From assembly GCF_001638985.1 (NCBI RefSeq), contig NW_017265189.1:62001-126000 (forward strand): 64,000 nucleotides of DNA. The letters run 5' to 3'. The stretch comes from Phycomyces blakesleeanus NRRL 1555(-). Its lineage: Eukaryota; Mucoromycota; Mucoromycetes; Mucorales; Phycomycetaceae. Made by a program: the position numbers and the translations under genes. Each line of letters begins with the position of its first letter. The stretch's first letter is position 1. The notes below the pieces were generated by a model. That model did no database searches. It saw only the letters and a program-made list of their open reading frames with translations, and had not been told where the DNA came from. This document shows, piece after piece, positions 47,501 to 57,900 of this stretch.

Positions 47501-48341
47501 CCCATCGTGCTTGAGGAGAGAGGTTTGCGGGAAGGGCAGGGATGAGGGTGGATAGAAGAGTGTTGAGGTCAGTGCAGAAAGATGTCAACCTGGCAAGTTG
47601 GGGGTTAGCACGCCAAAGTCCCTTACCAGAGGATTGGGTGGAAGGGAGAGCCAAGCGGACGGTCAACAGGCAATGATCGGACCAGTTTTGGTGAATATAT
47701 CTCACCTGGGAGTCAGTAGTGCGAGGGTAAAGATCAGGAGAGGCAAGAATATAGTCGATTGTAGTGGAAGACAAGGCGCGATGGAAGGTGGGTTGTGGGT
47801 TCTGGCCAGGAGGAGTGACACAGTCAACCATATGGTTGTCCAGAAACTGGAGCCATGCTAGTGGGGCACGACGTCCGAGAGCGTAGTTAGAGTGAATGGC
47901 ATGGTTAAAATCACCTAATAAAATGAAGTTGGAAGGATTGGATGGAATGAGGTCAGGTGTCAACAGTAAGGAAGAAAGAAAATCATAGCGGGGAGTTTGA
48001 GAGGCGGGAGCATAGATGACACCCATCTTGAATGGAGAAAATTTATTGTCAGTATGAGTGACAGTTGTAATGATGCACCTGCCGCAAGGACTAAATAAAG
48101 GGTCTGTGAGAATAATATGGGGGGAGAGGCATACAACACCACAGTGTGGCGACCATAAAGATGAAGATGACCGAAATTGTTGGTCAAAAGTGTCTTGAAG
48201 CATAGAAGGGGAGGCATGGGTTTCTTGCAGGGCTAGTATATCAATTCCCTGAGAGTGTAGGTGGCGTATAAAAAAGGAGCGTGATTCAGGGTGTCCAACT
48301 TTGGGTAGACCCCTACAGTTCATTGTGCCTATTTTTATCAT
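44536..48341 (-). pseudogene. LINE ORF2: endonuclease / reverse transcriptase / zinc-binding domain, broken
   Basis: The intact part (45663-48341, 892 codons) starts with an APE-type endonuclease (MNCRGLPKVGHP, then ALQETHAS, LLGDFNHAIHS, and WSDHCLLTV near residue 220). The reverse transcriptase follows: SSPGPDGLPYEIL, LPKKGDLTSLKNWCPIALIN, YQTGFVQGCFI, LPQSQGLCQGDPLSPILFN and LLAYTDDLLVFL. The frame then shifts at or near a G12 run (45769-45780), continues to an in-frame TGA at 45376-45378, meets a second TGA at 45187-45189, and ends at 44536 after a zf-RVT domain (NICQMSIETQEHFLLSCP). The motif-A aspartate reads Asn (LLLNQEKVYD), so the polymerase is probably dead. Confidence 0.92.
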
Positions 48342-49693
48342 TGGTTAATCTTGGCCTCTGCATCGAGGGCTTTCTTGCTATGTGGGGGAGTGAAGTGAGG
48401 AGGTGAGAGGGATGTGTTGCGGCCTATTGGATGTACTATCCAAGAAAACCAGAGATGAGGGAGGCGAGAGGCATTCTGAAGATGGAGAGTCCAAGCCTCA
48501 ACTCTATCTGTGAAGTCAGTGATCATGTCGTTGTCTATCTCATCGTCCCAGCCCTTCACAGGAGTGTCAACAGAACGACTTCGGGGACGAGGGCTGGAGG
48601 ACGTGGTTGTCGCAGATGTTGTCGTGATGGCAGGGAGGGTTGCCGGTAGGGTTAGTTCTGCAGACTCAAGCAAAGCAGGTTTGTGCGGATTGTGCTTGGA
48701 AGCCTTGGATCCTCCGTAGGTGAGCGAGAGTGCAGTCGGAATCAGAGGCTTAGGCTTGTGGATAGGTCGATCGAGCTTAACATTGCAGTGGGGGTGATGG
48801 GAGCGCTTGTTTGAGATCTTAGAAGTCTTGGATGGATCGGAGGAGTGCGGGCAATTGGCTTGCAGGTGGCCAATCTTGTTGCATCCAAAGCACATTTGGG
48901 TTTCGGCTGGGTGCTTAGTGCACTGGGTGACTTCGTGTCCCATTTCCTTGCAATAAGTGCAGTGGGAGCCCATCAAAGGCCACTTACCGAGTATCTTTTG
49001 CATAGCATCATATGCTATTTGGTACATCAGGGAATCGGATGGCACCTCGTCAGTGGGGGTGTTGGCAAGGACAACATATCCAGAGCCATCAAAAAACCCA
49101 TACGTTTTGTGAATGGCGATCTCACGCACTTTACCAAAAGGAGACATACATTTCGTGAGCTGTGTAGCAAGTTCCGGATAGGGGACATGAGGAAGCTTGG
49201 TCAGGAAAACACGGCAAACAAATGTGCCAATGGGAACAGCCGGTTGAGCGGGAAAAGATGAAACGCCGACTACCAAAGGATGAGAGCATGCTCTCTCACA
49301 GTCAGCACTGGTAGCCAGGTGGAGCTCGCATGTATCAGGGGAAAAGCGAGATCCAAGAGTGATTCCCATGTTAACTTTGCGAGGGTAAGCTGTGAGAAGG
49401 GCTCTCCAGAAAGGGTCGAAGTTGGGTGACGTTTTTAGTGGGGCAGTAAAGAATACAGAGAACTTAGAGGACCCTACACGCCAGGTACGTGGGGTTGTGT
49501 TATTTGTGGAGCTAAAGATAACATGTGGTTGCTTTTCAGTGAGTGGAGGTGCATTCTGTGTAGCTACTTGTGAGTATAGTGGTGTCAGAGTAGATGAGAT
49601 TGGTGTGAATGAGGTTGCCAATGGTGGAGATGAGCCAGTGGTAGAGGGGCTTTTGACCTCTGGTGGTTCTGGAGTGTTAGTGGAAAGAGCCAT
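48338..49693 (-). CDS. LINE ORF1 protein with CCHC zinc knuckles
   Basis: 451 residues and intact. A Ser/Thr/Pro-rich N-terminus leads to a mixed region with SKFSVFFTAPLKTSPNFDPF and a segment resembling the RNA-binding part of other fungal LINE ORF1 proteins. Two tandem zinc knuckles, CTYCKEMGHEVTQC and CFGCNKIGHLQANC, have perfect C-x2-C-x4-H-x4-C spacing. It should coat element RNA. Its TGA overlaps the ORF2 ATG as ATGA, so ORF2 may be translated by stop-restart coupling. Confidence 0.93.
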   Translation of the reverse strand: MALSTNTPEPPEVKSPSTTGSSPPLATSFTPISSTLTPLYSQVATQNAPPLTEKQPHVIFSSTNNTTPRTWRVGSSKFSVFFTAPLKTSPNFDPFWRALLTAYPRKVNMGITLGSRFSPDTCELHLATSADCERACSHPLVVGVSSFPAQPAVPIGTFVCRVFLTKLPHVPYPELATQLTKCMSPFGKVREIAIHKTYGFFDGSGYVVLANTPTDEVPSDSLMYQIAYDAMQKILGKWPLMGSHCTYCKEMGHEVTQCTKHPAETQMCFGCNKIGHLQANCPHSSDPSKTSKISNKRSHHPHCNVKLDRPIHKPKPLIPTALSLTYGGSKASKHNPHKPALLESAELTLPATLPAITTTSATTTSSSPRPRSRSVDTPVKGWDDEIDNDMITDFTDRVEAWTLHLQNASRLPHLWFSWIVHPIGRNTSLSPPHFTPPHSKKALDAEAKINQ

Positions 49694-49698
49694 GTTTG

Positions 49699-49713
49699 TC
49701 TAATAGGATTCAT
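49699..49713. repeat. LINE target-site duplication, right copy
   Basis: TCTAATAGGATTCAT, identical to 44326-44340; it borders the LINE 5' end. Confidence 0.92.
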
Positions 49714-49911
49714 AGTATTTTGTCTAAGAAAGTGGGCTTGCTTTAAAATGCTAAATAAAATATATACTACATTTATTTTTTATATTATAAAAATAAACTC
49801 AGAGCTCGATATAGTGATAATAAGCAGGCATGGACCTAAATTTTCCAAAAAATTATCACTATATTGTGATTATCACTATATCGAATATCACTATATTGAG
49901 CTTTGACTGTA

Positions 49912-50018
49912 AACGACCTACTAAGAGTTAAAATTGTTTTTTTGTAGCATTTATGACTTACTTTGTATTGGTTGTATGCAAAGTTATAAGAAAAATTTGA
50001 AAAACAAGAAGTAGGCAT
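49912..50018 (-). pseudogene. 5' fragment of the gene split by the MITE
   Basis: An open minus-strand frame from an ATG at 50018 (MPTSCFSNFSYNFAYNQYK) ends RSFTVK at the TA target site. It is in frame with KEFFCAHK at the other side of the element (44190 and below). The frame agreement supports one original exon. Confidence 0.5.
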
Positions 50019-50149
50019 AAAAATTTCAAATTCTGGTAAAGATTATATATAAGTCTGAAGATACTTTATCAGAAAGAAGACTAATTTCATTGAAATGGGT
50101 GTTGTCACAATTATATAAGTGTTGCCATTAGTTTTTCTGACAGAAGTTT

Positions 50150-51200
50150 AGTATGTGTGATGACGCGAAGTTGCACACTGATCCCCTTGCTGCAGCAGTT
50201 CTGGACCTGATGGGATGCCTAGTAAAATCCTTTATCTTCTCTTTGACTACCCTGTCTGTGCCTGTATTTTGGAGACAGTGTACAATTATCTAAATACTTT
50301 TGGAAAATTTCCTGTCTCATAGACATCATGGCTATCATTGCTTCTCAAAAAAAGAGATTTTACCTGTATTAAGATCTGGTAACTGATTGCTTCAATTAAC
50401 ACCCATGACAAGATTTTAAATTCACTACTCAATGCCCACATAATTCCCACCGTCAGTTCCCTTGCATCTCTATATCAGACAGGGTTTGTGAAGTAAAATG
50501 GATTGCTGAAAATGACATGCTTGTCAAGGCTGTTATGGAACATACTCAACTTACACAATCCACAAGTAACAGTCAGCTCCTTAACTAAGAAAAAGCATAC
50601 ACCAATCCTAGACGTATGACGTTTTAAGATGACAGATGACGTTTTGATTTTACTGGACTTACAAATTGTATCTTTCTGTCTGGCATCAAATAATTATATC
50701 TGATCCTTAAAGAATCATATTTATGTTAATAAAGCTACATTAACACTAGGCAGAATAATAGCTTTGGCCAAGTGTAAGATCATCCTCAGTCTACTTTAAC
50801 TCTACCTTTACTTTAATCATTATGATCTTTTCCATATCTATAAAAAGAAAGGGAGATACTCTGCACATGACATACATTCGGACTTTTAATACGATTATAA
50901 AGAAAGAAAGATATCTCTGTGCATGACTTACATTTGGCTCTTCTATATTTTCAAAGCAAGCTTATAAATTACTCTTGTACTGATAACTCACAATATAAGT
51001 GTGTTCCCAGTTGAGTTGAGTAATTGGAACATGTAAACAATTAGCTATGAATAGAAGCTTTAGATCTTGCCCATACTAGAGGGTTTCACAAGCGTTGGAT
51101 GCTTGACTGTTCACTATGGGAAAAAACAAGGTGGCTCTGGGGGTTCTCTGAGGGGTTTTTTCATTACCCTCCTTTTTCATCTCCTTTCTGTTATGGATTA
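50150..51200 (+). pseudogene. decayed LINE reverse transcriptase relic
   Basis: Short plus-strand pieces in shifting frames match the same order as the LINE ORF2 above: SGPDGMPSKILYLL (about 50199), LLLKKRDFTCIKIW followed by stops, SLASLYQTGFVK (about 50460-50495), and near 51090-51160 LDCSLWEKTRWLWGFS, comparable to the zinc-binding domain end. Many stops and indels; no function. It is in the opposite orientation to the intact-looking LINE and much older. Confidence 0.75.
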
Positions 51201-51206
51201 TTGTAT

Positions 51207-51463
51207 TGTTATTTAAGATCAAGACATTGAACCTCCAATAGAATGTGCTACTTGCAATAGTAAAGGACTACTGCAAGTAGGTACATATGATTGCATAAAA
51301 TTCTTCTCTATTATCTTCTGTCTGTATCTCTGCCCATCTTCTACTCATATAAATACCCGTCACCTCTTCTCAATAAAAGATTATCTTTTTTAAGCTCAAA
51401 CTTCTGTCTCATCACCTAGTTGCCTAAACTAGTCTTTAATTCAAACCCATTCACCAATAGTCA
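51207..51463 (+). repeat. LTR (left copy or solo LTR)
   Basis: About 257 bp beginning TGTTATTTAAG and ending AATAGTCA. It aligns along its length with 59571-59828, most tightly over ATCTTCTGTCTGTATCTCTG and the AATAAAAGATTATC polyadenylation block. A TATAAATA box precedes the AATAAA by about 25 bp. Divergence of perhaps one in five to six bases says it is old. It may be the left LTR of the gypsy element, with a later MULE inside, or a solo LTR. Confidence 0.85.
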
Positions 51464-51686
51464 TGAAACCCTTTAATTTCTCAAAACTGGGAGCAGTCAC
51501 GTAGACAGCTGAACTTTGTTAAATCTGGGTCGAACAGAAAAAAAGCAGTTTTACAAAGCACTTTGATTTTTTTTTCAAGAGTATCAAAAAAAAGTCAATA
51601 ATTTTATTTTTTTATTACTATGTTTCCATCAAAAAAGTTATAAAATAATATCAGAAAACTATATTTAAATGATTCTATTATTTTTT

Positions 51687-54051
51687 TTATTGCTTTTTAT
51701 ACTTTTGCTGAGGAGCAACTCCAGTTTCTTCTATCAGAGACAAGCAATCTCTCAAAATCTGGGGTGTTACGTCCATCCCAGAACCACTCTTCAAGTTTTC
51801 TGCTTTCCGTTTTTCTGAAAGCTTGTTCAAAAAACTTGAACAAGCTTTCAGAAACTTCATTAAACTTAAGCAAATGCAACTCATTTTGTGCTTCAGTACT
51901 CTCCTCACTTCTCTCAACTACCTGAACTTCTGGGTTCTGAACGATATGAAGCTCTTTAATTAAAGAGTATTGAAGTCCCATTATTCTGCAGACCAAAAAA
52001 TATGTTTGCACAAATAATTAGAGTCTGGACAAGAGCAGACTGACAGAACTTCCTCTTTAACCAAGAGCTCATACTAAACAGAATCATCAGTAAAGGAGCA
52101 ACACTTGTATACCTATAAAAAAAATAAAAGTTGATATTAATATGATTGAACTCAATACACTATTAGTTATATACTTTTACCAAATTGTCTTCTACAGTTT
52201 CAATCATGTGAAGAGCATCCTCGTGATCAATGTCAAAAGCCCCCTTCTTCTTAGCCTTCTCAACATGAATGAGAACAAATTTCTTGAACTCATACATAAT
52301 CTTGAGACACTCTTATCTATAGTCAGGCTCAACTACTTGGCAGAGCATGTAAACCAACTGGTCAACCTGGAAGTTTCTTGATCTTCCCAAGTAGTAAGCT
52401 TTCAAGATATGTTGGTAGGATTCAATAAGATTGTTTGTGTAAAATCTGGCATCCTAATAAAAAAACAATAAAAACAGCTCATAAATAAAACATTATGATT
52501 GTATTAGCTTTACCAATCCCCAGGCCATCAGTCAAAGGTCACGCTTAGTATTCCAGTACGTGGCAAAGTATCCCACAAATTTCCCATAGCCAGCAAACTT
52601 GGAAACAAATTTCTTGTATTGCTGATCAAACGCCTCCTTGATCTTGGCATGCATCATTAAGTTGAGGGCCACCCGAACTGCATTTTGCTTATGCTAGCTT
52701 TCATGGGTGGCTCCAGTAATTTTTATCTACAGCATTAGTTAATTATAAATAATTATTAGTAAAATTTAAGAATAAGTGTATTAAAATAATTTACATCTTT
52801 TTTGATGTGCATCTCCCATGCTCTCTTGATGTGCTTGTGACACAAAAGAATCTGAATGGACTGGCCAAAGACTTCCTTCAGGGCATCAATCTCAACTGGG
52901 TTGCAGTTAATTATCACGCGCTTGACACGCAGACTACAGTTGGATTTAACTCAACTGAGCCATTGTGACAAGATTGTGATTAATTCTTCATTAGTCACAA
53001 GGTAACAGACTGGGACACCCTTGTTTGGAACGTTACTTCTCACAACAATCGTATACAGATATGAGTGCTTGTTGGAATCCACCAAGAATTTGCAAGTCTT
53101 GTGAATGGAGTCAATGTACCAATCGTCTGTCAACTCAAGAGTCTGCTTAGTAGTTAGTAATATTATATTACAGCTTTATGTTAAATAAAATAATATATCT
53201 TCTCCTGCCAAGAAGAGATTCACGAAAAAAGATATGACCTATTACCTTGATGAAAGACAATGTGAACCAGATAGTTCTTTTCTTTTTCCAAGAACTCAAT
53301 CCATTGCTCAACACTTGCCTTATCAATGACGTTTTTTCTTGAAAGCTTGTTCAAACGAGCATTGATGACATTCTGCACATCATGATAATTGATGCGCAGA
53401 GACATCAGGAAACTGGAAATGCCAAGACCGGCTTCAAGCTACAACACAATTTAGTTAGCAAGTTAGATAAAAAGAAAGACTATTTAATACCTCTTCCAAG
53501 CGCTGATGATCGATGCAAAGGAGCATCTTGATGGCCTTCCAATGCATGTTATTGTCCACATGGGACAGAATCCACTGCTTTAACTCAACAGGTAGTCTTG
53601 AATAGACTATGTTTTGGACTTTTTCAGGCTGATGGGTGGCATGCTGCCACAAGTAGCCTACAACAACGTTACCATTTTGCAAGGTCTTCTTGATGATTTT
53701 GGCCTTGCAGCCATCCTTGATTAATTTGGTTTGAACCATTTTAGCTTTCTGGTTGCCAGTGCCTTCGACCACTTTGACCTTCTTGGGCAAACCCTGGTGG
53801 TCACAGACAAAGTACATGGTTGCTACAACGTCTTTGGGACTGGCAGTGCTGGTGGCCTGGGATATATGAGTGTTGGTCATGTTCCAGTTTAAGTGTCTTT
53901 TGGCCGAGTTCTCAAACTAAAAAGAAAAGATCTCTTCATTAGCAAAAGTCTCAGTTGCTTTGGGGTTAGCACTCTTGTAATTGGGCACAATGCGGATTAT
54001 GTGGTCATCATTGATCTTGTTGATGCTGAAGTTAGTGCGGTTGGAGCTCAT
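51687..54051 (-). pseudogene. decayed MULE-type transposase
   Basis: Minus-strand fragments read, from the ATG near 54051: MSSNRTNFSINKINDDHIIR, then a zinc/WRKY-like N-terminal part (TKLIKDGCKAKIIKK with GYLWQHATHQPEK), DDWYIDSIHKTCKFLVDSN, VPVCYLVTNEELITILSQWL, a stop, then IINCNPVEIDALKEVFGQS and ILLCHKHIKRAWE. Further on is YTNNLIESYQHILKAYYLGR followed by RNFQVDQLVY. The PV-CYLVT-x-E and TNN-x-IES-Y blocks are hallmarks of the MULE transposase superfamily. Several in-frame stops interrupt it. Terminal repeats were not found. Confidence 0.78.
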
Positions 54052-54945
54052 TATGAGTATAAACATTTTATTTTTAGGTAAAAGTATAGGGTAAGGGAAA
54101 GATTTACAAAAAAAACAATAATAATAACAATAGAATGTGCTGGACCAAAAACAATCCGAGAAGTCTGATAAATACAAGACTATTGTTGTGGGGAGAAAAT
54201 AAAGCAAAATATAATATAGACAAAAGAATTCATGAGAACTTGTGTAGGTTGTTTATTTCAAAAGAAAAGTAAAGAATAATAAAATTCGATTGTTTTTCTA
54301 CACGGAACTATCTACTGATATTTATATATTTTTATAATTTATAATTCAGTGTATGCTTAAGTAATCTTTATCACGATAACTCATCTTCCAAGAGTGTTGT
54401 TCTTCTGGAAAGATCCAGAAAGACCAATTGATATGATACTTCTCCAGTCAGATCAGTCCAAGAGTTTTGGTAAAGAAGAGCATTTATGCTATTGGTAACA
54501 TTTTAGTATTCCGATCCAGATACTCAGGTAATGTTTCATAATATTAAATAGTTGTAGTTGTAGTCTCTCAATTAAGTATTTGTATAATAAAAGAAATATA
54601 TAGATGTAATATAATGATGCCATATATATAGTGTGTATGTATTTGTATATCCCATGTCATGGTGATAATAATAAATAATCAATTATGTGTATGATGATCT
54701 GTGTATTAGATAATATTATAAAGGGAGATCCATTTGACTGGAATAGCTGAGGATATTATTTTATCCTTCAGTCTTACTCTCAGATTCAGCAGTAATCAAT
54801 ACTTATTCACAACAACTACTTTCAGTTTTGAGAATTTAAACTTATTGCATAGTCATTATATGGTAGAAAAGCTTGCCTTTCTCTAACTACTTTCGTCTCT
54901 ATCTCTATCACCTCATCTCCTTTGGTTCTTTATCTCTTCACCCTC
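54052..54945. other. spacer between transposon remnants
   Basis: AT-rich, with no gene. A stretch near 54830-54862 (AATTTAAACTTATTGCATAG) weakly resembles the LTR 3' end, so a decayed left LTR of the gypsy element could end here. Confidence 0.4.
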
Positions 54946-57900
54946 ATGACTGAGCATAGCCAACACAACCCTCTGTCTTGGACCAAATCCAATGATTAGA
55001 CCATCCCTCCCCAACTTTCTTTATCTTCTGTGGATGTCAATGCTGCAGAAATGCTCACCACTCTGTACCTCACCTTTGCTGCCAAGGCATTGCTGGTTCC
55101 CCAATTCTGCCCAGGAATATATATCAACTCTTGGCTCTCACTCTACAAGACAGAAACTACTCTTGTTGGAGTCTCTTTGGATCTTTTGGACAAGTTCTTG
55201 CCTAACTACCTCCCTCCAGATATTGGGGAATGGATCTGCATATCTGGAACCTACCACAACTGGGCCACCCTGACTGAACTTCTTATGAGCACATAAGGGT
55301 TGGACCCCGAAATTGGGAAGTTGCAATGGCACCGTGCCCTCCAGACCACAAAACAGGGCACATTGCCCATCCGTATGTTCCATATAAAGTTTGCCACGTT
55401 GGCCAATGACATTCCCTTCACCTGCCGGCTGTCTGACTGTCCTATTTTGGCCATTTTTATGAAAAACATAAAATCACAGCTCCACCAACTGGTGAAATCC
55501 ACTTTGACCAAGTACAACGACTGGGAACTGGCCTATGCCACTGCCATGAAGCACAAGAATTGATGGGGCGAGTATGCACCACCACCAGCCTTTGCTCCTC
55601 TCTCTAGATTTGGCCCACAACCCATGAACTGTTCAGCTGCCATTTCCTCTTCACAACCATGTAGTAATGGGCCTCTGGATGGAGTCTCTCGCCTCTGGAG
55701 ACCAGATGTAAAACCCATCTGTGGTTATTGTAAGGGAGCCTACTGTAATAAGGATTGCTAGGGCACTCTTCAATCTGCTGCTGTCTCATCCCCACGGGAT
55801 TCAAATGACACCCCTCCTCCCGCACTCTCAGCTGTTATCAGTGTGTCATTAGCTGATCAGCCCCATAGTTCCCTGTTGCCTTCGCCCTCTGGGCCCTCTG
55901 TACCTTGTGTGATGCAAGACTGTGCTTTCTCTGCCTTGGTAGACACTGGGTCCACTACTACTGCCATCTGTGCTTCTTCCCTTGACAGACTGAACGCAAT
56001 TGTCAACAGCAACCAGGCCATCACTTTCATAATGACGGCTGGTGCACTTGCACGATCCCATGGCACCACCACTCTGGCTGTTGGTCTTCTGGGTCGACCC
56101 TTCACCCTCATATTCCAGGTGGTCAAACACCTAGCTCACGATATCATACTAGGATATCCAGACTTGAAACGGTTGTCTGCTGTCATTGACACCTTAGCTA
56201 ATAACATTCTGTTTGACACATGTGCAACAATATCTCAACTATCTACACACGTCTCCTGCCCTGTGAGAGCGACTGGTCACATTTGTCTCCCTGCCCTGTC
56301 ACACTGCCATCATACTATACAAGGTCTTGCCAACTGCTTGGCTTATGTGAATACTGGTCTGGAGATGCTCTTTTCTTGTCTGTGTACTGTGGCTGCTGGC
56401 CTGATAAAATTTGATCACAGGGATTTGCCATCATCAAGGTCACAAACTTGGGGAACACATGTTATATTTGTATGTGGAAAGATGGAACGATAAGTACTTT
56501 GAGACTCTTTTTTATTGTGTTTATTAAAAGTTCAAGTCAAATCGGATTGTCTTAATAAAAGTTATTTTATCTATGGTATTTATATTTATTGAGATATATC
56601 TAGTCACTCTGGATATGAGTCATCGTAACAGCTTTGCCATAACAGTTTAATTACTTCTTGAAGATGATCCAATGATGGATCTGACACATTGCTCTTATGT
56701 TTCAGATAGGACTTCATACTCAATAATCATTTATAACAACCTCTTTGACAGGTACTTCTGTCTGGGTTTGTATATGATATCAGATATTAAAGTATTCCAA
56801 ATACAACAACACAACTGTGCAGTTACAATCAGAGTGCCAATTGGCAACTTCTGAAGATTTGGGAAGTATTAATTTCATTGATATAAAGAACAGCACTAAT
56901 GCTTTGTTGACCCCTACACCTAGAACCCACCAGGCACTATTCACTAAGGAGGACCTGCCCATAGATGCAGCACTGCAGGATGCACAGAAAGACCAGATTG
57001 TCTACTTGCTTAACCAATTCTGTAGCATGTTTGCCATCAAGGCCTTAACTGTCACATTACAGATTCAACACCACATTGACACAGGTCAACAATCCCCTCT
57101 CTCTGGCCCATCCCATTGTGTGTTGGCCGCCAAGAATGAAAAGATCAATGACATGATCAATGAGATGTTACAAGACGGAATTGTGGTACCCTCCCACTTA
57201 CTGTGGAGTTCCACTGCTGTCATCGTGGCCAAAAAGGATGGTTCCCTGTGTTTCTATATCAATTATCACCAACTAAATGGAGTAACGACTAGGAACGTCT
57301 ACCCCCTTCCACGTATCAACAATACCTTGCATGTTCTGGGCAATTCCACCATCTTCTTCACACTCGACCTCACCGCCTTGTACTGGCAAATTGAGCTGGA
57401 TGCTGAGTCGCGTCCCTGCTCTGCATTCATGTGCCAAAAAGGACTATTCGAATTTGTGCACATGCCCTTCAGCCTCTCCAATGTACCTGCAATCATGCAG
57501 CAACTAATAGATGGTGTTCTGGCTGGCCTCAAGTGGCAACTCTGTCTTGTCTACTTAGATAATATCATCATCTTCTCTTCGTCCTTTGCGCAACATCTCA
57601 AGGATCTGGATGTCGTCTTCAACTGTCTGCAAACTGCATATCTCATGGTTAACCTCAAGAAGTGCAGCTTTGTCTGCCTGGAAGTCAAGTACCTTGGGTA
57701 TCTGATCACTGCCACAGGTCTGCGCACCAATCCTGATAAGATAAAGGTTGTCACTTCCTTTGCCACTCCAGTGGACGTTGATAGCTTATGTGGTTACTAT
57801 AGGAGCTTCATACCTCAACTCTCTGTTCTCTCAGCTCCCCTGAACTGCTTACTCACCAAGGATCCTCCTTGGATATGGGATGAGACACACTCTCAGGCAA

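Larger units (their letters stand above)
44341..49698 (-). mobile_element. two-ORF non-LTR retrotransposon (LINE)
   Basis: A 15-bp direct repeat TCTAATAGGATTCAT flanks the element at 44326-44340 and 49699-49713. The 3' end on the minus strand finishes in an A-rich tail (ACAAACAAACAAAAAAA). Two ORFs follow the order nucleic-acid-binding protein, then endonuclease/reverse transcriptase. Length is 5,358 bp. The 5' end lies only 5 nt before the ORF1 ATG. It is nested in the MITE. Confidence 0.95.
44192..49909. mobile_element. TA-flanked MITE with terminal inverted repeats (split by a LINE)
   Basis: The left end CAGTCAAAGCTCGATATAG at 44192 and the right end, read in reverse complement from 49909, agree over about 25 bp with one mismatch. 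Both are flanked by TA (44190-44191 and 49910-49911), the duplication made by Tc1/mariner/pogo transposases. Inside each end lie further copies of TATCACTATAT in both orientations (about 44231-44255 and 49805-49900). Without the LINE the element is about 345 bp (44192-44340 plus 49714-49909) with no coding capacity. It sits within a codon run of the decayed host gene. Confidence 0.87.

Noticed and set aside
51112..51127. CACTATGGGAAAAAACAAGG looks like another CACTA transposon end
   Set aside because: It lies inside the decayed LINE relic, where the same bases read as coding (SLWEKTRWLW), and no matching element follows; the resemblance is best seen as coincidence.
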